Below, in pieces: positions 17,115-25,774 of a stretch of 64,000 nucleotides of DNA. Numbering within the stretch: the first letter of the stretch is position 1; each line of letters opens with the position of its first letter. The translations under genes were made by a program, and so were the position numbers. The notes beneath the pieces were generated by a model, which made no database searches, was not told the origin of the DNA, and saw only the letters and a program-made list of their open reading frames with translations. The stretch is from Pareuzebyella sediminis (GTDB lineage: Bacteria; Bacteroidota; Bacteroidia; Flavobacteriales; Flavobacteriaceae), in assembly GCF_008367235.1 (NCBI RefSeq), contig NZ_VTZS01000001.1, forward strand, positions 62,001-126,000. The letters are read 5' to 3'.

Positions 17115-17411
17115 ATGGCGAAAAGAAAGAATGAAAATCTCAGTATTGGTGAAGCGCTTAAAGACTTTATTAAGGAAAATCATTTGCAAAAGGGCATAGA
17201 TAAAATTGAGGTGCGAACAGCATGGAAGAAACTGATGGGAAATGGAGTAGATAATTATACCACTGCTATTGATTTGCGTGGGGATACGCTATTTGTTTCA
17301 TTGTCTTCATCGGTACTTCGTCAAGAACTGAGCCTAGGAAAGTCAAAAATAGCCAATATGTTGAACGAAGAGCTTGGTAAAGAACTGGTAAAAAAGATAG
17401 TGTTGCGATAA
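17115..17411 (+). CDS. DUF721/DciA-like protein
   Basis: 98 residues. The pattern of an N-terminal helix (SIGEALKDFIKEN), then VRTAWKKLMGNGVDNYT, then a beta-strand segment TLFVSLSSSVLRQELSLGK matches the DUF721 (DciA) domain. In many bacteria DciA helps load the replicative helicase in place of DnaC/DnaI, and its position two genes after recF is consistent with a replication role. The helicase-loading role is extrapolated from the family. Confidence 0.85.
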   Translation: MAKRKNENLSIGEALKDFIKENHLQKGIDKIEVRTAWKKLMGNGVDNYTTAIDLRGDTLFVSLSSSVLRQELSLGKSKIANMLNEELGKELVKKIVLR

Positions 17412-17456
17412 AGGGCCGTAAAATCTTTCGACTCGCCGACCCTTCAGCTGAAAATT

Positions 17457-17876
17457 TTAATAGATTTCCCTTCCTGAAAAGTGAAAAGCACCTTCAATGG
17501 CGGCGTTTTCATCGCTATCTGAGCCGTGAACGGCGTTTTCGGCTATATCTTTTGCAAATAATTTGCGAATGGTACCTTGTGCAGCCTCGGCCGGATTGGT
17601 CGCTCCGATAAGGGCGCGAAAATCTTCCACCGCATTTTCTTTTTCTAAAATTGCGGATACGATGGGGCCCCTGCTCATAAATTCGACCAATTCATCGTAG
17701 AATGGCCGTTCTTTATGAATGGCATAGAATTCCCGAGCATCTCTTTTACTCAATTGGGTATATTTCATGGCAACGATTTTAAAGCCAGCGGAGGTAATTT
17801 TTTCCAAAATAGCTCCGATATGTCCATTTTCAACGGCATCGGGCTTAATCATCGTAAAAGTTCTGTTTGTTGTCAT
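17457..17876 (-). CDS. ndk: Nucleoside diphosphate kinase
   Basis: 139 residues from the ATG at 17874-17876. An upstream in-frame ATG at 17972 would add 32 residues that do not resemble NDK and would run into the next gene and across the promoter. Family signatures are [27 protein letters not shown] and the active-site loop [12 protein letters not shown] with the phosphorylated His. It equilibrates NTP pools using ATP. A perfect TAnnTTTG box 16 bases upstream gives it its own promoter. Confidence 0.96.
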   Translation of the reverse strand: MTTNRTFTMIKPDAVENGHIGAILEKITSAGFKIVAMKYTQLSKRDAREFYAIHKERPFYDELVEFMSRGPIVSAILEKENAVEDFRALIGATNPAEAAQGTIRKLFAKDIAENAVHGSDSDENAAIEGAFHFSGREIY

Positions 17877-17892
17877 TTTTACAAATTTTGGG

Positions 17893-17900
17893 CAAAAATA
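17893..17900 (-). promoter_or_regulatory. TAnnTTTG -7 box for ndk
   Basis: The reverse strand reads TATTTTTG, ending 16 bases before the chosen ndk ATG. Its position argues against the longer ndk start at 17972. Confidence 0.7.
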
Positions 17901-17925
17901 CGCTTTATTCGGCAATGACCAACTT

Positions 17926-18975
17926 TTAATAGACCTGTTGCAGTTTTCCAAGAATCTCACCTTGGTCTCCAATAATTTTCATGACCACCCTTTTGTGCTT
18001 TAAGTCAAACTGTAGCAAACCAAAATTTTCGGTAAATACTACCTCGCCCACCCTGTAGGGGTTTTGCTCGCCTTTAAACGCCTTGTAGGCATGGGTAAGG
18101 CCACTACTCGTAAAATCAATGAGGGGATAGGATAGCCCATTTACGTTAGTCCTTGAAAATTCAGCAATATGGCGGTCACCTGATAGTAAGATTACGCCGG
18201 CAGCCTTTGTATCGACGATTAGTTTTTCAAGTCGGTCTACCTCATGCGGAAAGTTTCCCCATGTTTCAAATCCGTGTTGGTTCGATAGTACTTGAATGCT
18301 GCTGACAATGATATTAAAGTCGGCTTTTGACATTTCAAGTTCTTTTTTAATCCATCGCCACTGTGCTTCGCCAAGTAGGGTGCCTTCACCATAAGGGTTA
18401 GGTTTCGTCCGCTTTTTTGTTTCGGTATCAGGGGTGAGCGGCGTTCTGAAGTAGCGGGTATCAAGTACTATTACCTTTATGATACCCTCTCTCAGTTTGT
18501 ACTCATGGGTCGTGTAGATTCCATTTTGTTGTCTTCTCGAACTGTTTTGAGGTACTCCCATGAAATTTAAGAACTCTTGTTGGCTCGCTTTTTTCCCCTC
18601 AAATTCAGCTCCCCCATCGTTCACTCCATAGTCATGATCGTCCCAAGTGCCAATAATCGGTGTTTTTGAGCGTAGTTTACTATAACCTTCTATATGGTTT
18701 TGATCGTTGTACATTTGCCTGAGTTGGTTCACATTATCGGTATCGGCATAAATATTGTCACCACCCCATATCCATAGGTCAGGATGGTGATTTATAATAT
18801 CATCCCATAAGCGATTGCCAATTTCTACTTTATTACATGAGCCGAAGGCTACCGTGAAATCTACCTTGAATGACGTTTCATTCTTGTAAGTTTTGGATAC
18901 CCCAATGATAGGTTCTCCAGTTTTGCATTGAAAAAATAACGGAAGGCAGAAATAGATAAAGTATTTAAAGGGCAT
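17926..18975 (-). CDS. PhoD-like metallophosphatase lipoprotein
   Basis: 349 residues from the ATG at 18973-18975; the frame is open further upstream, but that part overlaps the divergent nrnA gene. The N-terminus [20 protein letters not shown] is a lipoprotein signal with Cys17. The metallophosphatase motifs are [41 protein letters not shown] and the terminal barrel. These match the PhoD-like alkaline phosphatase/phosphodiesterase family, which uses Fe/Ca or similar metals to release phosphate outside the cytoplasm. No Pho-box was identified. Confidence 0.9.
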   Translation of the reverse strand: MPFKYFIYFCLPLFFQCKTGEPIIGVSKTYKNETSFKVDFTVAFGSCNKVEIGNRLWDDIINHHPDLWIWGGDNIYADTDNVNQLRQMYNDQNHIEGYSKLRSKTPIIGTWDDHDYGVNDGGAEFEGKKASQQEFLNFMGVPQNSSRRQQNGIYTTHEYKLREGIIKVIVLDTRYFRTPLTPDTETKKRTKPNPYGEGTLLGEAQWRWIKKELEMSKADFNIIVSSIQVLSNQHGFETWGNFPHEVDRLEKLIVDTKAAGVILLSGDRHIAEFSRTNVNGLSYPLIDFTSSGLTHAYKAFKGEQNPYRVGEVVFTENFGLLQFDLKHKRVVMKIIGDQGEILGKLQQVY

Positions 18976-19038
18976 GATTTTTTTATTTGAATGATGCAAA
19001 ATTAAACCTTTAGCATTTACCACTATAGTATTAAATCG

Positions 19039-19046
19039 TATCTTTG
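19039..19046 (+). promoter_or_regulatory. TAnnTTTG -7 box for nrnA, only 5 bases from ATG
   Basis: TATCTTTG matches TAnnTTTG and ends five bases before the nrnA start at 19052. With the usual distance to the transcription start, the mRNA would begin at or within a base or two of the ATG, giving a leaderless transcript. Confidence 0.65.
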
Positions 19047-19051
19047 CCGCC

Positions 19052-20074
19052 ATGAATTTGGAGCACATCAAGGCGGTACAGCGACTACTTTCCGAACCGC
19101 AAAAAATCGTTATCGTACCGCATAAAAACCCTGATGGAGATGCCATCGGATCTACATTGGCCCTTTGGCATTACCTAAGAAACAGGGGGCAGGAGGCAAC
19201 AATAGTTTCCCCGAACGATTACCCAAAATTCCTGAAATGGATGGCGGGTAGCGATCAAATACTGAATTTTGAGCGCGAAAACAATCAGGCAAAAGCTAGG
19301 ATTGAGAAGGCGACCGTCGTTTTCACCCTTGATTTAAACCACCTGGGCCGTGTAGGTCAGTTAGAGACACTTTTGACCGAACTTACGGTTCCATTTATAA
19401 TGATAGATCATCATGAAGCCCCTGGTGAGTATGCCGAGATCATGTATTCGGACCCAGCGATGAGCTCGACCTGTGAAATGGTCTATAATTTTATGGAATT
19501 TTTAGGGGATTTGGACCAGATAACCCCGGATATAGCCAATTGTATTTACACAGGGATAATGACCGATACAGGATCGTTTAAATTTTCTTCGACCACAAGC
19601 AGAACACATCGCGTGGTCGCTGACTTGATCGATAAAGGAGCAACCACCACTAAAATACATCACCGTGTTTTTGACACGAACACTCCAGGTAGATTACATC
19701 TTTTGGGCTGCGCTCTGAAAAACATGGTTATTCTAAAGCAGTACCGTACGGCGTACATCACCTTAAGCCAAGATGATCTTGATGCCCACGATTTTCAAAA
19801 AGGGGATACTGAAGGTTTTGTAAATTATGGTCTGACCCTTGAAGGTATTATATTTGCCGTAATTTTTATTGAAAATCGAGACGAAGGCAGTATACGCATT
19901 TCATTTCGTTCGATCGGTGATTTTTCGGTCAACGAATTTGCCCGTAACCATTTCAACGGGGGAGGTCACAATAATGCGGCCGGCGGTAGAAGTGAGCTGC
20001 CATTGAAAGCAACGGCCCTGTATTTTGAAACTCTTTTACCGGAGTATCAAGACCAGTTGGTTACTGAATCTTGA
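19052..20074 (+). CDS. nrnA: DHH-family phosphoesterase (NrnA-like oligoribonuclease / pAp phosphatase)
   Basis: 340 residues. DHH-subfamily motifs are visible: HKNPDGDAIGS (metal site I), FTLDLNHLGRVG, the DHH-type MIDHHE, GIMTDTGSF, and the DHHA1 domain's FNGGGHNNAAGG near the C-terminus. NrnA enzymes clear 2-5-mer RNAs and 3',5'-pAp. The gene starts the cluster nrnA-gldI-PPIase, an order common in flavobacteria. Confidence 0.93.
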   Translation: MNLEHIKAVQRLLSEPQKIVIVPHKNPDGDAIGSTLALWHYLRNRGQEATIVSPNDYPKFLKWMAGSDQILNFERENNQAKARIEKATVVFTLDLNHLGRVGQLETLLTELTVPFIMIDHHEAPGEYAEIMYSDPAMSSTCEMVYNFMEFLGDLDQITPDIANCIYTGIMTDTGSFKFSSTTSRTHRVVADLIDKGATTTKIHHRVFDTNTPGRLHLLGCALKNMVILKQYRTAYITLSQDDLDAHDFQKGDTEGFVNYGLTLEGIIFAVIFIENRDEGSIRISFRSIGDFSVNEFARNHFNGGGHNNAAGGRSELPLKATALYFETLLPEYQDQLVTES

Positions 20075-20114
20075 TAGTAAATTTGAAAATAGGAATTTAG
20101 AATTTTTAACCTTC

Positions 20115-20687
20115 ATGCCCCAGACTAAAATCATAATACGACCTCTATTTTTCCTAATTATTTTTGGTATGTTTATAGGTTGCGGTGAGCCTGAACCACG
20201 CAGACCTGTCGAGGTAAAGTCGGGTACCTTTTTTAAAGAATCGGTCGAAAGAAGTAAACGACTATTAGCAGCGGAAGAAGAGCAGATCAAAGCGATAATG
20301 GCAAGCGATACCGCGCATGAATACGACCACAGTACCACTGGATCTTGGTTCTATTATGATGTCAAAAACGACCAGACCGATTATTACCCTCAACCGAACG
20401 ATTTGGTGACACTGTCTTATAATATAGTCACCTTCGATAACGACACCCTCTATTCTAAGGAAGATATTGGAACAATTACCTATATGGTCGATAAAGAAGA
20501 ACTTTTCCCTGGCCTTCGCAACAGCATAAAATTAATAAAGGAAGGAGAGACCGCTACCTTTCTTTTTCCGTCATCCTTGGCTTATGGGTATCATGGGGAC
20601 AATAATAAAATTGGAGTTAACGTTCCTTTAAAATCTACACTGACGATTTTGAACATTGAAAAACAAAAGGATAGTCTTTTTAATTAA
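20115..20687 (+). CDS. gldI: GldI-like FKBP peptidyl-prolyl isomerase lipoprotein (gliding motility)
   Basis: 190 residues from the ATG at 20115. The frame is open back to 20025, but those residues overlap nrnA and do not resemble a signal sequence. The lipobox is FIGCGEP with Cys23. The C-terminal half (about 95-185) is an FKBP-type fold, with LVTLSYNIVTFDNDTLYS, FPGLRNSIKLIKEGE and AYGYHG segments. GldI is required for gliding and for type IX secretion in flavobacteria, probably folding other Gld lipoproteins. Gene order with the PPIase supports the name. Confidence 0.88.
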   Translation: MPQTKIIIRPLFFLIIFGMFIGCGEPEPRRPVEVKSGTFFKESVERSKRLLAAEEEQIKAIMASDTAHEYDHSTTGSWFYYDVKNDQTDYYPQPNDLVTLSYNIVTFDNDTLYSKEDIGTITYMVDKEELFPGLRNSIKLIKEGETATFLFPSSLAYGYHGDNNKIGVNVPLKSTLTILNIEKQKDSLFN

Positions 20688-20693
20688 GAAAAA

Positions 20694-21824
20694 ATGAGAA
20701 GAATGAGAAAGATATATTATGTATCGATACTGACAGTTTTACTTTTGAGTTGTAAAAGCCAATACGCCGAATTGGGCGACGGTCTTTTTGCGGATATTCA
20801 TACGAGCGAAGGAGACATAATCGTAAGGTTGGAATATAAAAAAACACCAGTGACAGTGGCTAATTTTGTGTCCTTGGCGGAAGGTACTAATCCTTTTGTA
20901 AGTGATAGCCTCAAGGGGAAGAAATACTATAATGGCCTGATTTTTCATCGTGTGATGAAAGACTTCATGATTCAGGGAGGAGACCCTACGGGTACCGGAA
21001 GGGGTAACCCCGGCTATAAGTTTAAGGATGAATTCAATGATTCTTTAGTACATGATAAAAAAGGCATTTTGTCCATGGCCAACTCGGGCCCGACAACCAA
21101 TGGCAGTCAATTCTTTATCACTCATAAGGCGACACCTTGGCTTAATGGTCGCCATACCGTATTCGGTGAAGTTGTCGAAGGCTTAGATGTGGTCGACTCC
21201 ATCGCGAATGTCGAAACATCCCAACAACCAAACATTAAAGACAGACCATTGGTCGATGTCATCATGAACGAGGTAGAGATTGTGCGCAACGGAAGAGATG
21301 CCAAGAACTTCGATGCTGTTCAGGTCATGACCGATTATTTTAAAGAGGAAGAGGCCAAAGTAGCTGCTTTTGAAAAAATGAAAAACGATTTTGCCGCAGA
21401 GTTGACCGACCAAAAACAGAAAGCCGAAGAACTGCCTTCTGGTCTCAAAATGTTGGTGCTGAAGGAAGGGACTGGCGAGCAGCCTAAAATTGGGCAGAAA
21501 GTTCTTGTACGCTATGCAGGTTATTTGGAAGATGGTACGCTTTTCGCCAGTAATTATGAAGATTTAGCCAAGAAGTACAATATATACAAAGATCAAGCAA
21601 AGATGGGAGGCGGTTACGAACCTATGCCAACTGTATATAGTCCTGACGCTGGCCTTATTGCCGGTTTTAAAGAAGGCCTGTTGACTATGGAGGTAGGGGA
21701 GAAGACCCGAATATTTATTCCTGCCCATTTAGGATATGGCTCACAAGGAAGTGGACCGATACCTCCAAATTCAAATTTGGTGTTCGATCTGGAGATAGTG
21801 GGCGTGGCACCACAAGAAGAATAA
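20694..21824 (+). CDS. Cyclophilin-FKBP fusion peptidyl-prolyl isomerase lipoprotein
   Basis: 376 residues. A lipobox LLLSCKS marks a lipoprotein. The cyclophilin domain (about 28-200) shows FHRVMKDFMIQGGDPTGTG, SMANSGPTTNGSQFFIT and LNGRHTVFGEVVEG, including the catalytic Arg, Phe and Met/Gln positions. A helical linker (210-250) joins an FKBP domain (255-376) with VRYAGYLEDGTLFASN and YGSQGSGPIPPNS. Two unrelated isomerase folds in one chain suggest a general periplasmic folding helper. It starts seven bases after gldI. A start at 20703 is also possible. Confidence 0.93.
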   Translation: MRRMRKIYYVSILTVLLLSCKSQYAELGDGLFADIHTSEGDIIVRLEYKKTPVTVANFVSLAEGTNPFVSDSLKGKKYYNGLIFHRVMKDFMIQGGDPTGTGRGNPGYKFKDEFNDSLVHDKKGILSMANSGPTTNGSQFFITHKATPWLNGRHTVFGEVVEGLDVVDSIANVETSQQPNIKDRPLVDVIMNEVEIVRNGRDAKNFDAVQVMTDYFKEEEAKVAAFEKMKNDFAAELTDQKQKAEELPSGLKMLVLKEGTGEQPKIGQKVLVRYAGYLEDGTLFASNYEDLAKKYNIYKDQAKMGGGYEPMPTVYSPDAGLIAGFKEGLLTMEVGEKTRIFIPAHLGYGSQGSGPIPPNSNLVFDLEIVGVAPQEE

Positions 21825-21969
21825 GCATGGCGGCCGCTATATATTTAGAAAGGAACATTTGGTAAAAACAGTCACAGTGTTTGGCTATTGGCAGGGATAT
21901 AGCTGAAGAACGTCCTTTTTTGGCATTTCTTAAAAATATTGCGGAACTTGATATGCTTGATTATTAAGG

Positions 21970-22003
21970 AGTACCCTAAAGGCCCATTGGGTCGTACTTT
22001 TTG
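21970..22003. terminator. Possible terminator between the convergent PPIase and CBS genes
   Basis: AGTAC at 21970-21974 can pair with GTACT at 21994-21998, extended by CCC/GGG across a two-base bulge and followed by TTTTT. The hairpin is imperfect, but its place just beyond the convergent stop codons fits termination. Confidence 0.4.
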
Positions 22004-22004
22004 C

Positions 22005-22472
22005 TTATTTCCACCAATTCTGGGATTTCATTCTAACGGTAGCTTTCAAGATATCTTTTTGCGATATTTGTCCTACAAGTTTCCCATGCTCTACTACAGG
22101 AAAGCGCCTCCGTTTCTCGTTAAGAAATTTATTGGCGGCATCGAAGATGTTCATATGGCCGTCGATGGTTTCCACGTTTTTGACCATGCGCTGCTCCACT
22201 TTTTTATCGGTTAGCGGCATATTGTGATATCGACTTTCGCTAATATGCTTTATACAATCACCCTCCGAGATAATACCTATTAATTCATTATTTTCATTGA
22301 CTACGGGTCCTCCCGATATTTTGTACCGTATAAGGGTCTCTATAACCTCTTCGACCGACTGATCCGGCTTGAACGTTATTAATTTACGCGTCATATAATC
22401 CTTTACCGTCATTGGGGTCTTTTTGACAACCGCTTCTTTTTTTCTTTGTCCTTGGAAACTTTTAATAGCCAT
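22005..22472 (-). CDS. Two-CBS-domain (Bateman) protein
   Basis: 155 residues. Two CBS repeats: about 25-80 (MTRKLITFKPDQSVEEVIETL ending in GIISEGDCI, written here only as its ends) and about 95-150 (RMVKNVETIDGHMNI ... VGQISQKDIL). Such stand-alone CBS pairs bind adenosine nucleotides and regulate partners or sense ionic conditions. It has no fused effector. A near-consensus -7 box (TATCTTTA on the reverse strand, 22495-22502) lies 22 bases upstream. The partner is unknown. Confidence 0.9.
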   Translation of the reverse strand: MAIKSFQGQRKKEAVVKKTPMTVKDYMTRKLITFKPDQSVEEVIETLIRYKISGGPVVNENNELIGIISEGDCIKHISESRYHNMPLTDKKVEQRMVKNVETIDGHMNIFDAANKFLNEKRRRFPVVEHGKLVGQISQKDILKATVRMKSQNWWK

Positions 22473-22663
22473 AACGTTCGATTTTGGAGTTACTTAAAGA
22501 TACTGAATTTTAACACGTTATGCCATATTGAAGCCTTGTTAATTTCATAGGTTGTACCTACAAGTAGAGGGGTGAACTCAGTGATTTTAATTACCGTTCG
22601 TCTAATTTCTCGCACTAGGATCGAAAACGAACCGTTATATACCTGTCAACCCCAAATCTTGAC

Positions 22664-23023
22664 TTGATGAAATGGTACTTAAAAGTATTACAGAAGTATG
22701 CCAACTTCGAAGGGCGGTCGAGGCGAAGGGAATATTGGATGTACTTTATCTTCAATGTTCTTATCTCGTACGGGCTACAAATATTGGCCGTTGCTACCGA
22801 CACCCCGGTACTCATGTTTCTTTTTGTTGTATATGCTCTGGGGCTGCTAATTCCCAGCTTGGCGGTAGGGGTAAGGCGCATGCACGATGTAGGGAAAAGT
22901 GGATGGTATCTTTTGGTTCCGTTTTATAACCTTATTTTGGCCTGTACAGAAGGTGATCATCTCGATAATCAATATGGACGGAATCCCAAGGCCTTAGAAG
23001 AAACGGCCTTACAAAACGTATAG
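22664..23023 (+). CDS. DUF805 family membrane protein
   Basis: 119 residues. The opening WYLKVLQKYANFEGRSRRRE and the segment RRMHDVGKSGWYLL are characteristic of DUF805, a four-helix inner-membrane family of unknown function. Hydrophobic helices occupy about 27-47, 50-70 and 84-98. The ATG at 22664 starts the canonical N-terminus. It is convergent with pepD, with a perfect 16-base palindrome in between. Confidence 0.9.
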   Translation: MMKWYLKVLQKYANFEGRSRRREYWMYFIFNVLISYGLQILAVATDTPVLMFLFVVYALGLLIPSLAVGVRRMHDVGKSGWYLLVPFYNLILACTEGDHLDNQYGRNPKALEETALQNV

Positions 23024-23037
23024 CAATGGTATGAAGT

Positions 23038-23053
23038 TGGGTCGATCGACCCA
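23038..23053. repeat. 16-base perfect palindrome between convergent genes
   Basis: TGGGTCGATCGACCCA reads identically on both strands. It lies 15 bases after the DUF805 stop and 21 bases before the pepD stop, and is followed by a T-rich run at 23068-23075. It could act as a bidirectional transcription stop, though it has almost no loop. Confidence 0.5.
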
Positions 23054-23073
23054 TGTGAACCACCTTTATTTTT

Positions 23074-24534
23074 TTAGGCCTTCGGAATTTCTTTTAAGAT
23101 TGCCAATAAGAACTTCCAGAATTTTTGAACCGAGGAAATACTTACGCGCTCATCGGGGGAGTGGGCTCCCATGATGGTGGGGCCAAAACTGATCATGTCG
23201 ATCTCCGGATAATTTTGACCTAAAATTCCACATTCTAGGCCTGCGTGGCAGGCGACTACTTTAGGCTGCTCTCCAAAAAGCGCTTTGTATTTTTTCTTCG
23301 TAATTTCTAAAATGGCCGAATCCGGATTAGGGCTCCACCCAGGGTAGCTCCCACTAAACACTACTTGGCAACGCGCCAGTTCAAAGGTTGACTTCAAAGC
23401 GTTTGCCAAATCCATTTTGGCAGAATTCACCGAAGAACGGGTCAAACACCCTATTTCTATTAGGCCGTTTCCCACCGATACCCGGGCTAAATTGTTTGAG
23501 GTTTCGACCAATTCAGGTATGGCGGCACTCATGGCATAAACTCCGTTATGAGCTGCATATAGGCCTTTTAAGAGGCGTTCTTGGGCTCCGAGACCAAGTA
23601 CCATATTGGGAGCCTTGGTGGTTTGAAGGGTAACCTGCAAATTAGGTTCTTGCACGCTCAACTCTTCTTTAATGGTCTCTGACCATTCCCTTAGGTCTGC
23701 TTCGAAAGCTTCGGTCTGCGATTTTAACACGACCAATTTGGCCGTACTTTCCCTCGGGATGGCATTGCGAAGGCTGCCACCTTCTATTTCGCAAATACGT
23801 ACCATATGTGCATTTGAGGCATTGTAAAGAAGACGATTCATAATTTTGTTGGCATTTCCCAACCCTCGATGAATATCAATACCGCTATGTCCGCCCTGAA
23901 GGCCACTTACTTGAATTTCATAGGGCACGACCGATCGGGGCACCGGTTTACCGTTATAGCGACGGGTGGCGGTAATATCTATTCCTCCGGCACAACCAAT
24001 ATCGAGTTCGTCGTCTTCTTCCGTGTCAAGGTTCAATAAAATTTTTCCTTGAAGAATACCCGCTTTCAATCCCATGGCACCGGTCATACCGGTTTCCTCG
24101 TCTATGGTAAAAAGAGCTTCTAGCGGGGGGTGGGCAATGTCTGTGCTTTCCAAAAGCGCCATGATAGCGGCCACCCCAAGGCCGTTATCGGCACCAAGGG
24201 TCGTTCCTTTGGCCTTGACCCAATCATCGTTCACGATCATCGCTATACCTTCTGAATCAAAGTCGAAAACAGTATCGTTGTTTTTCTGGTGAACCATATC
24301 TAAATGAGACTGAAGGGTAACCATTTTTCGGTCTTTCATCCCGTTACTTCCCTCTTTTCGGATGATTACATTGCCTACTTCATCCTGAAAAGTATCTAGA
24401 TTCAATGATTTGCCGAAATCCAACATAAATTCAATTACACGTGCTTCCTTTTTTGAGGGGCGTGGTACGGCATTAAGATCTACAAATTTGTTCCAGACGG
24501 CTTTTGGGGATAATTCCCTAATTTCTTTGTTCAT
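23074..24534 (-). CDS. pepD: Aminoacyl-histidine dipeptidase (PepD, M20 family)
   Basis: 486 residues, the usual length for PepD. Metal-site motifs are LQSHLDMVHQ (first His/Asp), GADNGLGVAA (bridging Asp), IDEETGMTGA (catalytic Glu and ligand), LDTEEDDELDIGCAGG and the C-terminal GAHSPDE with the last His. It hydrolyses Xaa-His dipeptides and other short peptides in the cytoplasm. A perfect TAnnTTTG box lies 14 bases upstream of the start. Confidence 0.95.
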   Translation of the reverse strand: MNKEIRELSPKAVWNKFVDLNAVPRPSKKEARVIEFMLDFGKSLNLDTFQDEVGNVIIRKEGSNGMKDRKMVTLQSHLDMVHQKNNDTVFDFDSEGIAMIVNDDWVKAKGTTLGADNGLGVAAIMALLESTDIAHPPLEALFTIDEETGMTGAMGLKAGILQGKILLNLDTEEDDELDIGCAGGIDITATRRYNGKPVPRSVVPYEIQVSGLQGGHSGIDIHRGLGNANKIMNRLLYNASNAHMVRICEIEGGSLRNAIPRESTAKLVVLKSQTEAFEADLREWSETIKEELSVQEPNLQVTLQTTKAPNMVLGLGAQERLLKGLYAAHNGVYAMSAAIPELVETSNNLARVSVGNGLIEIGCLTRSSVNSAKMDLANALKSTFELARCQVVFSGSYPGWSPNPDSAILEITKKKYKALFGEQPKVVACHAGLECGILGQNYPEIDMISFGPTIMGAHSPDERVSISSVQKFWKFLLAILKEIPKA

Positions 24535-24548
24535 GTGAATGATTTTTT

Positions 24549-24556
24549 CAAAAATA
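24549..24556 (-). promoter_or_regulatory. TAnnTTTG -7 box for pepD
   Basis: The reverse strand reads TATTTTTG, ending 14 bases before the pepD ATG. Confidence 0.7.
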
Positions 24557-24683
24557 CATACACCAGAGTTAGGATGCCCAAGAATTGGCTAATTTTACGG
24601 ATTACCGCGATGGTATCAAACTCTTTTCGGGCCCTACCGAAAGATAAAAGGGAAAAAGAGGAACCGACGAAATATAGATCATT

Positions 24684-25772
24684 TTGAAAAACAACTTGAA
24701 AAACGCGATAGCACTCAGCCTCATCTTTCAGATTATTTTCGTCATCTGGCTGAGTAAAGAACCGGAAATTGTTGAAACTTATTATAGTAATGGGATTTAC
24801 CCAGTTATAAGCCAGTTCTTTAGAATACTATTTGGATGGTTGCCCTTTTCTGTCGGAGAAATTGTTTATACCCTAATCTTTATCGTAGCAATACGATATA
24901 TCATTTTGAATTGGAAGCGCATTAAGGCATTCCCTTGGTCTTTTGTACGAAATGTGTTCGTTGTTCTGGCCGTTTTTTATTTCACTTTTAATTTGCTATG
25001 GGGGCTCAATTACTATCGCCAACCCATCGCTGAAAGATTTGATATCAGGGATTCCATTACTTCTCAAGAGGTTGTCGATCTTGCCGAAGAACTCATTGAA
25101 AAGACAAATTCGATCCATTTTCAAATAACCCGTGATACTGCACAAATGGTGCAAGTGCCCTACGACCGAAACGAGATTTTTACAAAAACGATTGAGGGAT
25201 ATCGTGAAATAGAAAAGGAGCTGCCCTTTTTGAAGTATCGTCACCCTAGTTTGAAAAAATCAATGTTCAGTATTCTTGACAGTTATATGGGCATCGGAGG
25301 TTACCTGAATCCATTTACGAACGAGGCCCAGGTCAATGCGCTGACCCCGGTGTTTCGCTTTCCAGTGGTTAGCGGCCATGAAGTAGGTCACCAAGTAGGT
25401 TATTCCAAGGAAAACGAGACCAATTTTATCGGCTATCTGGTTACCTCTAAAAATAAGGATATCTATTTTCAATATGCGGCCTCCGCCTATGCCCTGAGCC
25501 ATTGCCTGAGTGCTATAAGGAGAGGAGACGAAGAAAAATTCCAAGAGCTGTTTTCAAAAATCAATTTTGGGGTTCAAGAAAATTACCGTGAGCTTTATGA
25601 ATTCAACATTCGATATGCCAATCCCTTTGAGCCTATTTTTAAATCGATTTTCGATACGTTTCTAAAGGCAAATCAACAGGTAGAGGGCGTTAGAAGCTAC
25701 GGTAAGATTGTCGAACTGATGGTCGGATATCATGAAAAGCACCCTATTGGAAGCGAACTTTACGGCAACTGA
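24684..25772 (+). CDS. DUF3810 family membrane protein with HEVGH motif
   Basis: 362 residues starting at a TTG codon (no ATG gives the conserved N-terminus). Three transmembrane helices occupy about 8-24, 55-72 and 88-108. The remaining domain carries GHEVGHQVGY (231-240) followed by ENETNF (243-248), the HExxH...E arrangement of zinc metallopeptidases; DUF3810 members generally keep it. I infer an extracytoplasmic zinc protease, but no member has a function known to me. It ends two bases before the convergent moeA stop. Confidence 0.87.
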   Translation: MKNNLKNAIALSLIFQIIFVIWLSKEPEIVETYYSNGIYPVISQFFRILFGWLPFSVGEIVYTLIFIVAIRYIILNWKRIKAFPWSFVRNVFVVLAVFYFTFNLLWGLNYYRQPIAERFDIRDSITSQEVVDLAEELIEKTNSIHFQITRDTAQMVQVPYDRNEIFTKTIEGYREIEKELPFLKYRHPSLKKSMFSILDSYMGIGGYLNPFTNEAQVNALTPVFRFPVVSGHEVGHQVGYSKENETNFIGYLVTSKNKDIYFQYAASAYALSHCLSAIRRGDEEKFQELFSKINFGVQENYRELYEFNIRYANPFEPIFKSIFDTFLKANQQVEGVRSYGKIVELMVGYHEKHPIGSELYGN

Positions 25773-25774
25773 AA

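Noticed and set aside
17877-17972. 32-residue N-terminal extension of ndk
   Set aside because: It crosses the TAnnTTTG promoter and runs into the phosphatase gene.
21832-21839. NotI-like GCGGCCGC site after the PPIase gene
   Set aside because: An isolated 8-base site in natural intergenic sequence is not evidence of cloning or a mobile element.
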